A DNA stretch of 64,000 nucleotides from Desulfobulbaceae bacterium (lineage in GTDB: Bacteria; Desulfobacterota; Desulfobulbia; Desulfobulbales; SURF-16), in NCBI GenBank assembly GCA_024637145.1, contig JAGXFQ010000034.1:1-64000 (forward strand), given 5' to 3'. Within the stretch, counting starts at the first letter, position 1. Each line of letters begins with the position of its first letter. Positions 7,814 through 16,597 of this stretch are shown here, in pieces. A model generated the notes under the pieces. That model did no database searches. It saw only the letters and a program-made list of their open reading frames with translations, and had not been told where the DNA came from. Both the position numbers and the translations under genes were made by a program.

Positions 7814-8266
7814 ATGTATCCGAATCAGCAGAAGGTGTGTTCAGCGTATAAGCAGAATGAACTCAAGAACCTGGACCCGGCCGAGATCGTGGCCCGCCTC
7901 TACCAGGCCCTGGGCTTATCCCTGGTAACGGCCCGGCAGGCCGTGGAGCGCGGCGACAAAAAGGTGCAAGGCGAACAGGTCAGCCGGGCCCTGGCTATTA
8001 TCACCGAGCTCCATGCGGCCCTTAACATGGAGGAGGGCGGCGAGATCTCCGCCAACCTTAATGACCTCTATTTCTACCTCACCTCGGAGATTACCCAGGG
8101 TAATATTAAAAGTGACCCGAGCATGCTGAATAATGCCATTCGGACGGTGGAGCCCCTCAGCGAGGCCTGGGTGACCCTGGCCGCCAACCGCAAGGCGGAA
8201 ACAGCTCAGGCCGCCAGTCGGCCCGTTGAACCGGCGGAGCGCGGCGCCTTTCAGGCGGTTTATTGA
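7814..8266 (+). CDS. fliS: Flagellin export chaperone FliS
   Basis: FliS binds the C-terminal D0 helix of flagellin in the cytoplasm and prevents premature polymerisation. The 150-residue protein has the helical-bundle pattern of the family: YKQNELKNLDPAEIVARLYQALG, then a central GEQVSRALAIITELHAALNMEEGGEISANLNDLYFYL, close to the FliS consensus around L..D..GGE.a.nL..LY.y. The last 25 or so residues (AETAQAASRPVEPAERG) are a low-complexity tail. A gap of 163 bases separates it from fliD; I see no convincing gene there. Confidence 0.93.
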   Translation: MYPNQQKVCSAYKQNELKNLDPAEIVARLYQALGLSLVTARQAVERGDKKVQGEQVSRALAIITELHAALNMEEGGEISANLNDLYFYLTSEITQGNIKSDPSMLNNAIRTVEPLSEAWVTLAANRKAETAQAASRPVEPAERGAFQAVY

Positions 8267-8348
8267 AAAAGCAGGATTTTCCAGGAGAGGGCATCCTTTG
8301 CCCGCCGGCGGGGCAGGAAAGATGGAAAAGCAAAAAGGAGAGGCACTG

Positions 8349-8645
8349 ATGGCGGCAGCATTGTACCGCGATCTTCTGGCGATTACCGAGGAGATGGAGG
8401 CGCTGCTGGTCCTGGAGGGCTATGATGAGCGGCTCACCTCGCTCTTTATCCGGCGCCAGGAGCTCTTTGTTCGGCTGGCCCTGCTCCCTCCGGAGAAGCA
8501 GTACGCGGTGTTGATCAAGCGGATCAGACGGGCGGAAGAGAAATGCATGGCCCTGACCCGCGATAAGATGGCAGCCATTCAGGGCGATCTTGTGGCCATG
8601 CACACAGGCCGGCGGGCGGTGGCCGCCTACGGCCGGCAGGGCTAA
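8349..8645 (+). CDS. Small helical protein, possible FliT-like chaperone
   Basis: The 98-residue protein (MAAALYRDLLAITEEMEALL...) is predicted almost entirely helical and has no motif I can name with certainty. Its position directly after fliS, where fliT usually lies, its size and its pattern of amphipathic helices suggest a FliT-like chaperone for FliD. The ATG at 8349 is chosen because AAAGGAG lies 8 bases upstream. In-frame starts at 8226 and 8322 have no good ribosome site, and the first would overlap fliS. Function is inferred from context. Confidence 0.6.
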   Translation: MAAALYRDLLAITEEMEALLVLEGYDERLTSLFIRRQELFVRLALLPPEKQYAVLIKRIRRAEEKCMALTRDKMAAIQGDLVAMHTGRRAVAAYGRQG

Positions 8646-8802
8646 CAGAGATGGTGTGGACAAGGGCGGGGACGGGCGGCCCAAGGCACAGCTGCCCTGC
8701 CTGCAGAGAGAGACGCCAGGAAAGAGACCATTTGGTAAGCGGCAGGTGTGTTTGGCCGGCATGTCAGGGGTCAAATAGAGAGGAAGGTGGAGGATTTGGG
8801 TT

Positions 8803-9198
8803 ATGGACGTTAATATAAGTACAGAGATGAAAGGGGTAGGTCAGCCTGTGGTGTCGGCCGTGGAGATGGAAGACCGGGCCCGGCCGCAGGTGGCGCCGGT
8901 GGCCAAGAGCGGCGATTCGTCTCAAGGCAACCTGGGAGAGCAGGCCCTGCACGGCAGGAAGCCCCAGCCCTCCTCCAGCGCCGAGCTGGCGAAAATGGCG
9001 GAAGAGATTCAGGGCCGCTTTGACTCCATGGGTGCCACTCTGGGTTTTTCCATCCGTGACGAGAGCGAAGACATTGTCATGGAGGTCCGAGAGAGGGAAA
9101 GCGGGGACCTGATCCGACAGATTCCGTCGGAAGAGATCCTGGCCCTGCGTGAAAAGCTCAATGAACTGGTGGGCCTGCTTTTTGACAAACAGGTCTGA
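8803..9198 (+). CDS. flaG: FlaG-family flagellar protein
   Basis: The C-terminal half (about residues 75-131) matches FlaG: LGFSIRDESEDIVMEVRERE, then SGDLIRQIPSEEILALREKLNEL, with the diagnostic vIRQIPpEE block. The N-terminal 65 residues are polar and probably disordered. FlaG proteins influence filament length in some bacteria; the mechanism is not established. GGTGGAGG precedes the ATG at suitable spacing. It is the last gene of the filament cluster, followed by candidate terminators. Confidence 0.9.
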   Translation: MDVNISTEMKGVGQPVVSAVEMEDRARPQVAPVAKSGDSSQGNLGEQALHGRKPQPSSSAELAKMAEEIQGRFDSMGATLGFSIRDESEDIVMEVRERESGDLIRQIPSEEILALREKLNELVGLLFDKQV

Positions 9199-9291
9199 GT
9201 TTTAGGGGGCCGGTCGTTTTCAAAAGAGAGAGCACACCCTAGAGGTGCGTCTTTTTTTTGTGGCTGGCCACAGATATAGAGTTGTGAGCTG

Positions 9292-9325
9292 AAAGGCACC
9301 CCTTTTTGGGGCGGCCTTTTTTTTT
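9292..9325 (+). terminator. Terminator at the end of the flagellar cluster
   Basis: AAAGGCACCCC and GGGGCGGCCTTT pair around a short T loop, and a run of nine T follows. A weaker hairpin with a T-run lies at 9228-9260, just after flaG. Together they separate the flagellar cluster from sat. Confidence 0.75.
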
Positions 9326-9385
9326 ATCACGACTATAAAGTGCCCTCATGTTGGTTGCCAATTCTGTCAGCCTCTGAACTTTTCC

Positions 9386-9413
9386 TTGACATAAAATGCC
9401 AATTTACTAAAAT
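9386..9413 (+). promoter_or_regulatory. Sigma-70 promoter of sat
   Basis: TTGACA (9386-9391), a 16-base spacer and TAAAAT (9408-9413) form a near-consensus housekeeping promoter. Transcription from here would give sat a leader of about 180 bases. I see no riboswitch fold in that leader. Confidence 0.65.
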
Positions 9414-9599
9414 GGCCCTTTGAAAATGAATAATGGTTCATTGCAATTTATGCCCATTGTTTTCAAGTGGTAGAATTTAGTTACACGAAGCGCCAACCTA
9501 GACGCTCCAGGGCGCCTGTTGTCTGTTCCGCAGGTACAATCTGAAACGTACAAAAGGGCGCGCTATATCTTTTAATTTCCATTCCTAAGGAGACCTCAG

Positions 9600-10877
9600 A
9601 TGTCAAAATTAGTAGCCCCCCATGGTGGTAAAGGACTTGTTTGTGCCCTGTTACACGGTAAAGAGCTTGCCGCTGAAATCGAAAGAGCAGCCGGGCTGAA
9701 AAGAATCGACGTCAGTGATCGCGCCAAAGGCGACTTGATCATGATGGGCATCGGTGGTTTCTCTCCACTGACTGGTTTCATGAAAAAGGCGGACTGGAAA
9801 AACGTTTGCGAGAAATTCCAGATGGCTGACGGTACCTTCTGGCCCGTCCCCATTACCCTGGACGTTGATAAGGCTGAGGCCGATTCCCTCAAGCTGGGTG
9901 ACGAGGTTGCTCTCTATACCAAAGGCGAGCTCATGGCCACCATGAAGATCGAAGAAAAGTATGAGATGACCACCGCTGACAAGAAGTGGGAATGCGAGAT
10001 GGTTTTCAAGGGTGAAGGCGAAGAATCTGTCGATGGCAAGTTCTGGGAAATCGCTCCCAAGGATCATCCCGGCGTTATCATGGTTCAGAACCAGAAAGCC
10101 TTTAACATTGCCGGTCCTGTCAAGGTCCTCTCCCAGGGCGAGTATCCCACCGAGTACAAAGGTGTCTACCTCACTCCTGCTGAGACCCGTGCCATCTTTG
10201 AAGAGCGCGGTTGGTCCAACGTTGCTGCCCTGCAGCTCCGTAACCCCATGCATCGCTCCCACGAGTATCTGGCCAAGATCGCCATTGAAGTATGTGACGG
10301 CGTGCTGATCCATTCCCTCATCGGTAACCTCAAAGCAGGCGATATTCCTGCCCCTGTCCGCGTTAAGGCCATTGATATCCTCATCGAGAACTACTTTGTG
10401 AAGGATAACGTTGTCAACGCCGGTTATCCCCTTGATATGCGTTATGCCGGTCCTCGCGAAGGTCTGCTCCACGCCACCTTCCGTCAGAACTATGGTGTCA
10501 ACAACATGCTGATCGGTCGTGACCACGCTGGTGTTGGTGACTTCTACGGCCTGTTTGAGGCTCAGGAAATCTTTGAGAAGATCCCCACCACCGGTGACGC
10601 TGCTAAGGATCTGCAGTGCAAGCCCATGAAGATCGACTGGACCTTCTACTGCAAGGAATGTGATGGTATGGCTTCTCTGCGTACCTGTAATCACAGCAAA
10701 GAGTCCCGCGTTATTCTTTCCGGTACCAAGCTGCGTAAGGCCCTTTCCGAAGGTGCTGAGATCGTTGACCACTTCGGCCGTACCGAAGTTCTTGATCACC
10801 TGAAAACCTACTATGCCGGCCTCACCGAGAAGGTCGAGGTGAAGATGCAGGGTGCTGCTTCTGGTAGCTCCATGTAA
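9600..10877 (+). CDS. sat: Sulfate adenylyltransferase (ATP sulfurylase)
   Basis: This cytoplasmic enzyme makes adenosine 5'-phosphosulfate from sulfate and ATP, the activation step of dissimilatory sulfate reduction. The 425-residue protein carries [11 protein letters not shown] at about residues 204-214 (the QxRNPxHxxHE ATP/sulfate site), GRDHAGVG near 304 and a C-terminal [13 protein letters not shown] that matches the Cys cluster of dissimilatory sat proteins. AAGGAG precedes the ATG. It is monocistronic, between its own promoter (9386-9413) and a strong terminator (10907-10956). No aprBA or qmo genes adjoin it here. The less GC-rich, regular codon usage suggests high expression. Confidence 0.98.
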   Translation: MSKLVAPHGGKGLVCALLHGKELAAEIERAAGLKRIDVSDRAKGDLIMMGIGGFSPLTGFMKKADWKNVCEKFQMADGTFWPVPITLDVDKAEADSLKLGDEVALYTKGELMATMKIEEKYEMTTADKKWECEMVFKGEGEESVDGKFWEIAPKDHPGVIMVQNQKAFNIAGPVKVLSQGEYPTEYKGVYLTPAETRAIFEERGWSNVAALQLRNPMHRSHEYLAKIAIEVCDGVLIHSLIGNLKAGDIPAPVRVKAIDILIENYFVKDNVVNAGYPLDMRYAGPREGLLHATFRQNYGVNNMLIGRDHAGVGDFYGLFEAQEIFEKIPTTGDAAKDLQCKPMKIDWTFYCKECDGMASLRTCNHSKESRVILSGTKLRKALSEGAEIVDHFGRTEVLDHLKTYYAGLTEKVEVKMQGAASGSSM

Positions 10878-10906
10878 GAAGCCAGCTTTTTAAGCTGATT
10901 TTCTCT

Positions 10907-10956
10907 GCATAAAAAAAGGGAGACGTCTTTTTAAGACGTCTCCCTTTTTTTTATGC
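10907..10956. terminator. Long palindromic terminator after sat
   Basis: From 10907 to 10956 the sequence is almost a perfect palindrome: GCAT, an A-run, GGGAGACGTC, a short loop, GACGTCTCCC, a T-run and ATGC. It works as a Rho-independent terminator for sat and, by symmetry, in the opposite direction. Confidence 0.93.
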
Positions 10957-11148
10957 CTAGGAACCTGTCGGACTTAACGCTGATCTACTGCGGAAAAACT
11001 GGATTTGGCCATATTTCCCGATCTTTCTCGTTAAATAGATCCACTATTCTCCTCTAAAGATCGAAAAATCTGTCTCAACCCGGCTTTCCCTCGCTACGAT
11101 CGGTCAAACCAGACAGACTCCCAGCGTTGCGGCTTATTTTTTCCCGGA

Positions 11149-11598
11149 TTATTCTTTCAGGGCAACCATGTTGCCGTCACTGCTGAATTCTATTTTGTCC
11201 TCCCGGGCCAGCCAGCCCATGGCGGCCAGGACATTGGCCTGGCTCTGTTGCCTCTGCAGCATGGCGCCCACCACCCGGCTGGTGGGGGTGAGCCCCTTTT
11301 CCCCCAGATAATGGTAGATCTCGCCGGCAATAAGGCCGAATTGTTCGGGGATGGTTAGTCCCGGTCCGGCCTTGAAGGGCAGGGGGCTCTTTTTGTCTTC
11401 TGTGTCTTTCCCCGAACCTTTCAATTTGCTGACCCGCTCCATGGCCCCCTGGGCCTGTTTGGAAACCCGGGTGGCTAGTTCTCCCGCCTTTTTGTGGGCC
11501 ACCCGGCCGGCTGCTTCCGCCTTGAAGGTGGAACGGGCCACGGCCTTGCCAACCTTTTCTGTAGTCTCGTTGAGTTTGCTCTTCTTTGGTGATGTCAT
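11149..11598 (-). CDS. Winged-helix (DUF2582-like) protein
   Basis: The C-terminal 70 residues (LTIPEQFGLIAGEIYHYLGEKG... VLAAMGWLAREDKIEF) match the small winged helix-turn-helix family DUF2582, which has no established function. The N-terminal 75 residues are rich in Lys, Ala and Gly (KVGKAVARSTFKAEAAGRVAHKKAGELATRVSKQA) and resemble histone-like or DNA-binding tails. A nucleic-acid-binding role is plausible but inferred. It stands alone, convergent with sat. Confidence 0.72.
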   Translation of the reverse strand: MTSPKKSKLNETTEKVGKAVARSTFKAEAAGRVAHKKAGELATRVSKQAQGAMERVSKLKGSGKDTEDKKSPLPFKAGPGLTIPEQFGLIAGEIYHYLGEKGLTPTSRVVGAMLQRQQSQANVLAAMGWLAREDKIEFSSDGNMVALKE

Positions 11599-11771
11599 GG
11601 GGGCCTTATTCTCCTTAGGGTTGCCTGGCTATCATGGTTGCAGCATTTATATGGAACTTTATAAATAGCATGAACAGCGCCGCTCTTTTTGTCAAGAATG
11701 GCCTGGATTTTCTGGCCCTGGAGTTCGGAGTACCCTTGGAGTGCAGCGCTTCCGGCGCGCCCTTCAGGTTC

Positions 11772-11867
11772 AACACAAAGACACGAAGGCACAAAGATTT
11801 CGGGCTTTTATATTCTTTGCACCCCTCAAGGGGGTATTGTAAAGAATGTCTTTGTGTCTCTGTGGTG
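11772..11867. repeat. Hairpin with CACAAAGA periodic arms
   Basis: The left arm (11774-11797) has three 8-base units of the type CACAAAGA/CACGAAGG. The right arm (11847-11867: TGTCTTTGTGTCTCTGTGG) is its reverse complement with a few mismatches. The loop of about 50 bases contains a smaller hairpin (CCCCTCAAGGGGG). Related elements lie at 60929-60988 and, less closely, 4254-4327. A CTGGACTGCCGCG half-element like the one at 2360 follows at 11908-11950. The rest of the 634-base gap to aroB (to 12232) holds no gene I can support. Confidence 0.55.
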
Positions 11868-12232
11868 AAAAAAAGGATTTCCCCTGTGGCAGGATACTTT
11901 TCGTCTCTGGACTGCCGCGTTGCGGTACTCATCGCAGGGATGGGGGAGGGGCGTATTGAAGAGAAGGCCCTTGGGTTGCACCCCCTGGTGGGAATAGCTG
12001 CTGAGGCATGGCTGAAAGAGAATGGTAAGCAGATCTAAATTTGGTAATCCCTGGCATCCTGTGTTATGAAGAGCAGATTTGGTGTGCAGGCATAGCCGTT
12101 GTCCGGCAGGTTTCTCTCCACGACGGGTGCCTTGCCGGGCCCGGAATTATCTACTTATACCCACAGGGCATAAGTTTCGTATGAGCAGACAAGCTGCTCA
12201 ACTCAGCTTTAAAAAGGAACAAGGGCAGACGC

Positions 12233-13306
12233 ATGAAACAGCTCCAGGTTGGTTTAGAGGATCGGGCCTATCCCATTTTGATCAGGGAAGGTCTGCTCTC
12301 CGAGGTTGGTGAGGAACTTAAACTGCGGAAGATCGCCAAACGCTATATCATCATTGCCGATGACCATGTGGCCGAGCTCTTTGGCGGCCAGCTTGTGGAG
12401 TCTCTGCGCAAGGTTAATATCCCTGTTGATCTGCTCACCTTTCCGCGGGGCGAGGCCAGCAAGAACCTGACCACCATAGGCAGGTTGATCAGCGCTCTTG
12501 CTCAGCTGGGGGTGGATCGCCAGGACGCCCTGATTGCCCTGGGCGGCGGGGTCACCGGCGATATTACCGGTTTTGCGGCCGCCATCTACATGCGCGGCAT
12601 CCCCTTTGTCCAGGTGCCCACCACCTTGCTGGCCCAGGTGGACAGTTCCGTGGGGGGTAAGACCGGGGTGGATATCCCGGAGGGCAAGAACCTGGTGGGT
12701 TGCTTTTACCAGCCCCAAGCCGTCTTTATCGACACCCTGGTCCTTGGCCAGCTGCCCCGGGAAGAGCTGCTCAACGGCCTGGCCGAGGTGGTGAAATATG
12801 GGGTGATCAATGATCTCGATTTTTTTAATTTTCTGCTCTCCAATCAAAAAGATATTCTCGCCCTGGAGCCCGCCATTGTAGAGGCGGTGATCGCCCACTG
12901 CTGCACCATCAAGGCCCGGGTGGTGGAGGCGGATGAGCGGGAGGCGGATCTGCGCCGCATCCTCAACTACGGCCATACCCTGGGCCATGCGGTGGAGGCG
13001 GCCTCCAATTTCACCATTCCCCACGGTATGGCGATCAGCATGGGCATGGTGGCGGTGAATACAATAGCCATGGGCAAGGGCCTGTTGGCCGCAGAAAAGG
13101 CCCAGCGGATCAAGGATGCCTTGCAGGGCTTTGGGCTGCCGGTGGCAATCCCGCCGGAGCTTGACCGCTGCCAGATGACGGAGCTGCTGAAGAGCGACAA
13201 GAAAAGCGTGGGCGGCAGGCCCTTTTTCGTTTTGCCCATCCAGATCGGCAAGGTTATTATCAGCGATGAGGTGGATGACGCCCTGATTGCCCGGGCCTTT
13301 GGCTGA
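12233..13306 (+). CDS. aroB: 3-dehydroquinate synthase
   Basis: AroB converts DAHP to 3-dehydroquinate in the shikimate pathway, using NAD and a divalent metal. The 357-residue protein has the NAD-binding GGGVTGDITGFAAA at about residue 103, then VPTTLLAQVDSSVGGKTGV. It also has the metal-ligand regions LAEVVKYG (Glu), LNYGHTLGHAVE (His) and HGMAISMGM (His). All key residues are present and length is normal. AAGGAA lies upstream of the ATG. It stands alone here, convergent with the FGE-domain gene. Confidence 0.98.
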   Translation: MKQLQVGLEDRAYPILIREGLLSEVGEELKLRKIAKRYIIIADDHVAELFGGQLVESLRKVNIPVDLLTFPRGEASKNLTTIGRLISALAQLGVDRQDALIALGGGVTGDITGFAAAIYMRGIPFVQVPTTLLAQVDSSVGGKTGVDIPEGKNLVGCFYQPQAVFIDTLVLGQLPREELLNGLAEVVKYGVINDLDFFNFLLSNQKDILALEPAIVEAVIAHCCTIKARVVEADEREADLRRILNYGHTLGHAVEAASNFTIPHGMAISMGMVAVNTIAMGKGLLAAEKAQRIKDALQGFGLPVAIPPELDRCQMTELLKSDKKSVGGRPFFVLPIQIGKVIISDEVDDALIARAFG

Positions 13307-13441
13307 ACACCCGATTTTTTCCCCGGCCTGGGCCCTGGGGAGTCTCGCCTGGGGAGAGGGGCCAGGGCCAAGAGCGGTGCCGCCCTCGCTCTGTTTTCTC
13401 GGTGCGGCCTCTGCATAGAGATTTTACAAAATAACGACAGA

Positions 13442-16420
13442 TTATCTGCTTTTGTGATCACTTTGGCCCTCGTCACCATCCACCGCGCAGCGGAAGCCGA
13501 TGGTGTTGGACCAGGTGGCGGCCGGTTCGATGAGGCGGTGGGCGCAGGAGATCTGGGCGCTGGCCCACGACCCTCCTTTGAGGATGGCCAGTTGCCGGCC
13601 GCGGGGGCTCTTGTGGTTGCTTGCTGTCCACTCAAAGGTATTCCCCAGCATATCCAGGAGGCCAAAGGGGCTCAGGGATTGCCTGCCGAAATAATTGACC
13701 GGGGTGGTGCTACCTCTCTGGTGGGCCGCCAGGTTTGCCAAGGGCAGGAAGGTATTGCCCCAGGGAAAAAGGAGGCCGGCCCGGCCCCGGGCGGCTGCCT
13801 CCCATTCATCCTCGCTGGGCAGACGTTTTCCGGCCCAGGCGGCAAAGGCCAGGGCGTCCAGGCGGCTGACCTGGACCACGGGATGCTGGCCCCTGTTATC
13901 CAGGGAGCTGCCCGGACCATCAGGATGGCGCCAGTTGGCGCCTTTTAAGGGGCGGCTTATCACCCCCTGGTTGATGGTCAGGGTGTGCCGGCCTGTTTTC
14001 TGCTGCACCCCGCTGCACAGGCGGCCTGAGGTGACAAGCCCGTACCCCTGTTGCTCGGCCTCGGTCTGGTAGCCGGTTTCACGCACAAAGAAGTCAAAAA
14101 GATCGTTGGTGATGGGCAGTTGGCCGATATAGAATTGCGGCAGAACGACCCGGTCGGTCGGCCGGTCGGTCTGCCGTTTTTTGGGGCCGCCCACCGGATA
14201 GCTGCCGGCGGGGATCTTGATGAATTTCGGCATGAACCGGGCCAGGATCTGGCGTACATAGGCATCATTTTGTTCCTGGAGAATGTTGGGGTTGTTGTCC
14301 AGGGCCTCCTCTGCTTCAATATATTGCGAGAGGTCCATGGATTGGGTCAGGGCCGGCTTCGGGCCCTCTGGCCCGGGCGCTGCCATCTCCTCCCGGCCCC
14401 CCTTGTCATCTCTTTGTCCGCTCAGATCGGCCGGCTCCCTGATCTCGAAATCATCATCATCATCCATTACCTCGAAGGAATCCCAGTCGGCAGGGCTTGA
14501 GTCTCCTTCTGGGTCACCACCACCCCCGGCCTCTTCCTCCTCTAGGCCCAGCCCGCCAGCTGAGCCGGCTTCCGGCACCAGCGCCGCCGGTTCCAGGGAG
14601 GCAGGCTCCTCGAAATCCTCTTCCAGCTCCACCTCCTCAAGGTCATAATCGCCGGCCTCGCCAACCGCGTCCTGGGCCGAGATCTCTTCCTCTGCCTGCT
14701 GCTGTGGAGTAGTCGCGGCCAGTTCCTCCTCCAGCTCCGCAACGTCGAAATCATCGTTCTCCATTACCTCGAAGGAGTCCCAGTCGGCAGGGCTTGAGTC
14801 TCCTGCTGGGTCACTGCTCCCTCCAGCCTCTACCTCCTTATGGTCACCCTCCGCGGCCTCGCCAACACCGCCCTGGACAGAGGCCGGGCCATCACCTGCC
14901 GGGGCAGGGATCTCTTCCTCCATTCGGGGTTCCAGCTCCGTTGCCGGGGGCAGGAGGTGGTCTGCCCCCTCCATGTCTTCCACCCCTGTTGCCTCTGACG
15001 CTGCCCCTGGTTCTTTCTCCTCCGGCGGGCTGGGCACTTCGTCCAGCTCCACAACGTCGAAATCATCGTCCATCACCTCAAAGGAATCCCAGTCGGCAGC
15101 GCTTGAGTCCCCTCTGGGGTTACTGCCTCCCCCAGCCGCCACCTCCTCAAGGTCACCGTCCTCGGCCGCGCCAACACCGCCCTGGGCAGCGGCCTGGCCC
15201 TCACCTGCCGGGGCAGGGATCTCTTCCTCCTTTCGGGTTTCCAGCTCCGTTGCCGGGGGCAGGAGGTGGTCTGCCCCCTCCATGTCTTCCACCCCTGTTG
15301 TCTCTGACGCTGCCCCTGGTTCTTCCTCCGCCAGCGGGCTGGGTACTTCGTCCAGCTCCACAAGGTCGAAATCATCGTCAGCCAGCACCTCAAAGGAATC
15401 CCAGTCGGCAGCGCTTGAGTCCCCTCCTGGTCCACTGCCCTCCCCAGCCGCCACCTTCTCAATGGCACCCTCATCGGCCTCGTCAACAGCGCTTTGGGCT
15501 GAGGCGGCCGGGCCATCACCTGCCGGGGCAGGGATCTCTTCCTCTGCCTGCTGCTGTGGGGCAGCTGCGGTCAGATCCTCCTCCAGCTCCTCTTCCAATT
15601 CCACAACGTCGAAATCATCGTCCATCACCTCAAAGGAATCCCAGTCGGCAGCGCTTGCGTCCCCTCCTGGTCCACTGGCCCCCTCAGCCGCCGCCTCCTC
15701 ACGGTCACCGTCCTCGGCCTCGCCAACAGCGCCCTGGGCAGAGGCCGGGTCATCACCAGCCGAGGCAGGGATCTCTGCTTCATCCCCGGAGCCTTCTTCT
15801 TCAATGAACTCAATCACGGTGTCCGCATCGAGCTCTAACTCCTCAACCGGCTGCGGCTCATCCTCCTGGGGGGAAGGGGAGGCGCTCTTCTCGTCCTCCT
15901 TTTCGGTGAGACCGGCCAGTCTGGTGAGAATCTGGCGGGTGGCGTCAAGCTGGCCCAGGATTTTCAGGGCCTCGTTTGGGTCGGGAGGGGCTGCGGTGCC
16001 GGTGAGCATCTCGTTTAAGGTGGAGAGGGCGCTTAAGAGGGAGCTGCTGTCGCCGCCGGCCTGGACGAGTTTGTCCAGCAGCAGGTTCTTTTTTTCGTCG
16101 GCAATGATAAAAACATTGTCGCGACCGATGATGATACCGTCTGGATTGGCGTTGCTTTCGATCCCCTCTTTCAGGCTCTTGTTGATGCTTGATTTCAGGC
16201 TGCTGAGGTTCTTGCGCTTGGCCTTGATTTCAGAAGCGCCCTGCGGGTTCCACAGCTCATGGATGAGATCCAGGGGGGGGATGGCCGTAAGGGTGTCAAG
16301 GCTCTCCTCGTCGACAAAGCGCCGGTTAATGGCCCGGAGAAACCGGGCCTTGAGGGTGGTCTCGTTGAGGTGGAGATTGTCGATGGCTTGGGCAATGCCG
16401 GCCAGGCTGATAAGGGCCAT
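13442..16420 (-). CDS. Acidic repeat protein with a C-terminal FGE/sulfatase-modifying-like domain
   Basis: The 992-residue protein has three parts. Residues 1-170 are a helical domain I do not recognise (ALISLAGIAQAIDNLHLNETT). Residues about 200-650 are very acidic, with five copies of a DWDSFEVMDDDFD unit separated by Pro/Ala/Glu-rich spacers. Residues about 730-985 are a formylglycine-generating-enzyme fold (FIKIPAGSYPVGG, HPVVQVSRLDALAFAAWAGKRLPSEDEWEAAARG, GFRCAVD). In the active-site region KGGSWASAQISCAHRL, only one of the two FGE cysteines is present. Classical sulfatase activation is therefore unlikely, and the domain may bind ligand instead. No signal peptide is seen. It is divergent from the topoisomerase-like gene across 177 bases. 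Confidence 0.85.
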   Translation of the reverse strand: MALISLAGIAQAIDNLHLNETTLKARFLRAINRRFVDEESLDTLTAIPPLDLIHELWNPQGASEIKAKRKNLSSLKSSINKSLKEGIESNANPDGIIIGRDNVFIIADEKKNLLLDKLVQAGGDSSSLLSALSTLNEMLTGTAAPPDPNEALKILGQLDATRQILTRLAGLTEKEDEKSASPSPQEDEPQPVEELELDADTVIEFIEEEGSGDEAEIPASAGDDPASAQGAVGEAEDGDREEAAAEGASGPGGDASAADWDSFEVMDDDFDVVELEEELEEDLTAAAPQQQAEEEIPAPAGDGPAASAQSAVDEADEGAIEKVAAGEGSGPGGDSSAADWDSFEVLADDDFDLVELDEVPSPLAEEEPGAASETTGVEDMEGADHLLPPATELETRKEEEIPAPAGEGQAAAQGGVGAAEDGDLEEVAAGGGSNPRGDSSAADWDSFEVMDDDFDVVELDEVPSPPEEKEPGAASEATGVEDMEGADHLLPPATELEPRMEEEIPAPAGDGPASVQGGVGEAAEGDHKEVEAGGSSDPAGDSSPADWDSFEVMENDDFDVAELEEELAATTPQQQAEEEISAQDAVGEAGDYDLEEVELEEDFEEPASLEPAALVPEAGSAGGLGLEEEEAGGGGDPEGDSSPADWDSFEVMDDDDDFEIREPADLSGQRDDKGGREEMAAPGPEGPKPALTQSMDLSQYIEAEEALDNNPNILQEQNDAYVRQILARFMPKFIKIPAGSYPVGGPKKRQTDRPTDRVVLPQFYIGQLPITNDLFDFFVRETGYQTEAEQQGYGLVTSGRLCSGVQQKTGRHTLTINQGVISRPLKGANWRHPDGPGSSLDNRGQHPVVQVSRLDALAFAAWAGKRLPSEDEWEAAARGRAGLLFPWGNTFLPLANLAAHQRGSTTPVNYFGRQSLSPFGLLDMLGNTFEWTASNHKSPRGRQLAILKGGSWASAQISCAHRLIEPAATWSNTIGFRCAVDGDEGQSDHKSR

Positions 16421-16597
16421 GTCTGTTGGTTGGAGATGATTAAGGGTAAGGGGTGCAGGGCTTCTCTAGGGAATATCGGCGAAAGGTACCAAGGGAATAA
16501 GAAAATAACATATTTTCTTGGACATTTGTTTGATTTAGGCGAGAGCTGCCGTTAGAGTGGGCAGGAAGTACCATAACTTAAGGCCGGGAAGGGATGC

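Noticed and set aside
11634-12038. 134-codon ORF upstream of aroB
   Set aside because: It runs through the periodic-arm hairpin and a half-element, so it is noncoding repeat sequence.
14450-15660. Tandem DNA repeats resembling a CRISPR array
   Set aside because: They lie in frame within the FGE-domain gene and encode the DWDSFEV repeats; unit lengths are about 300 bases, with no short direct repeats and spacers.
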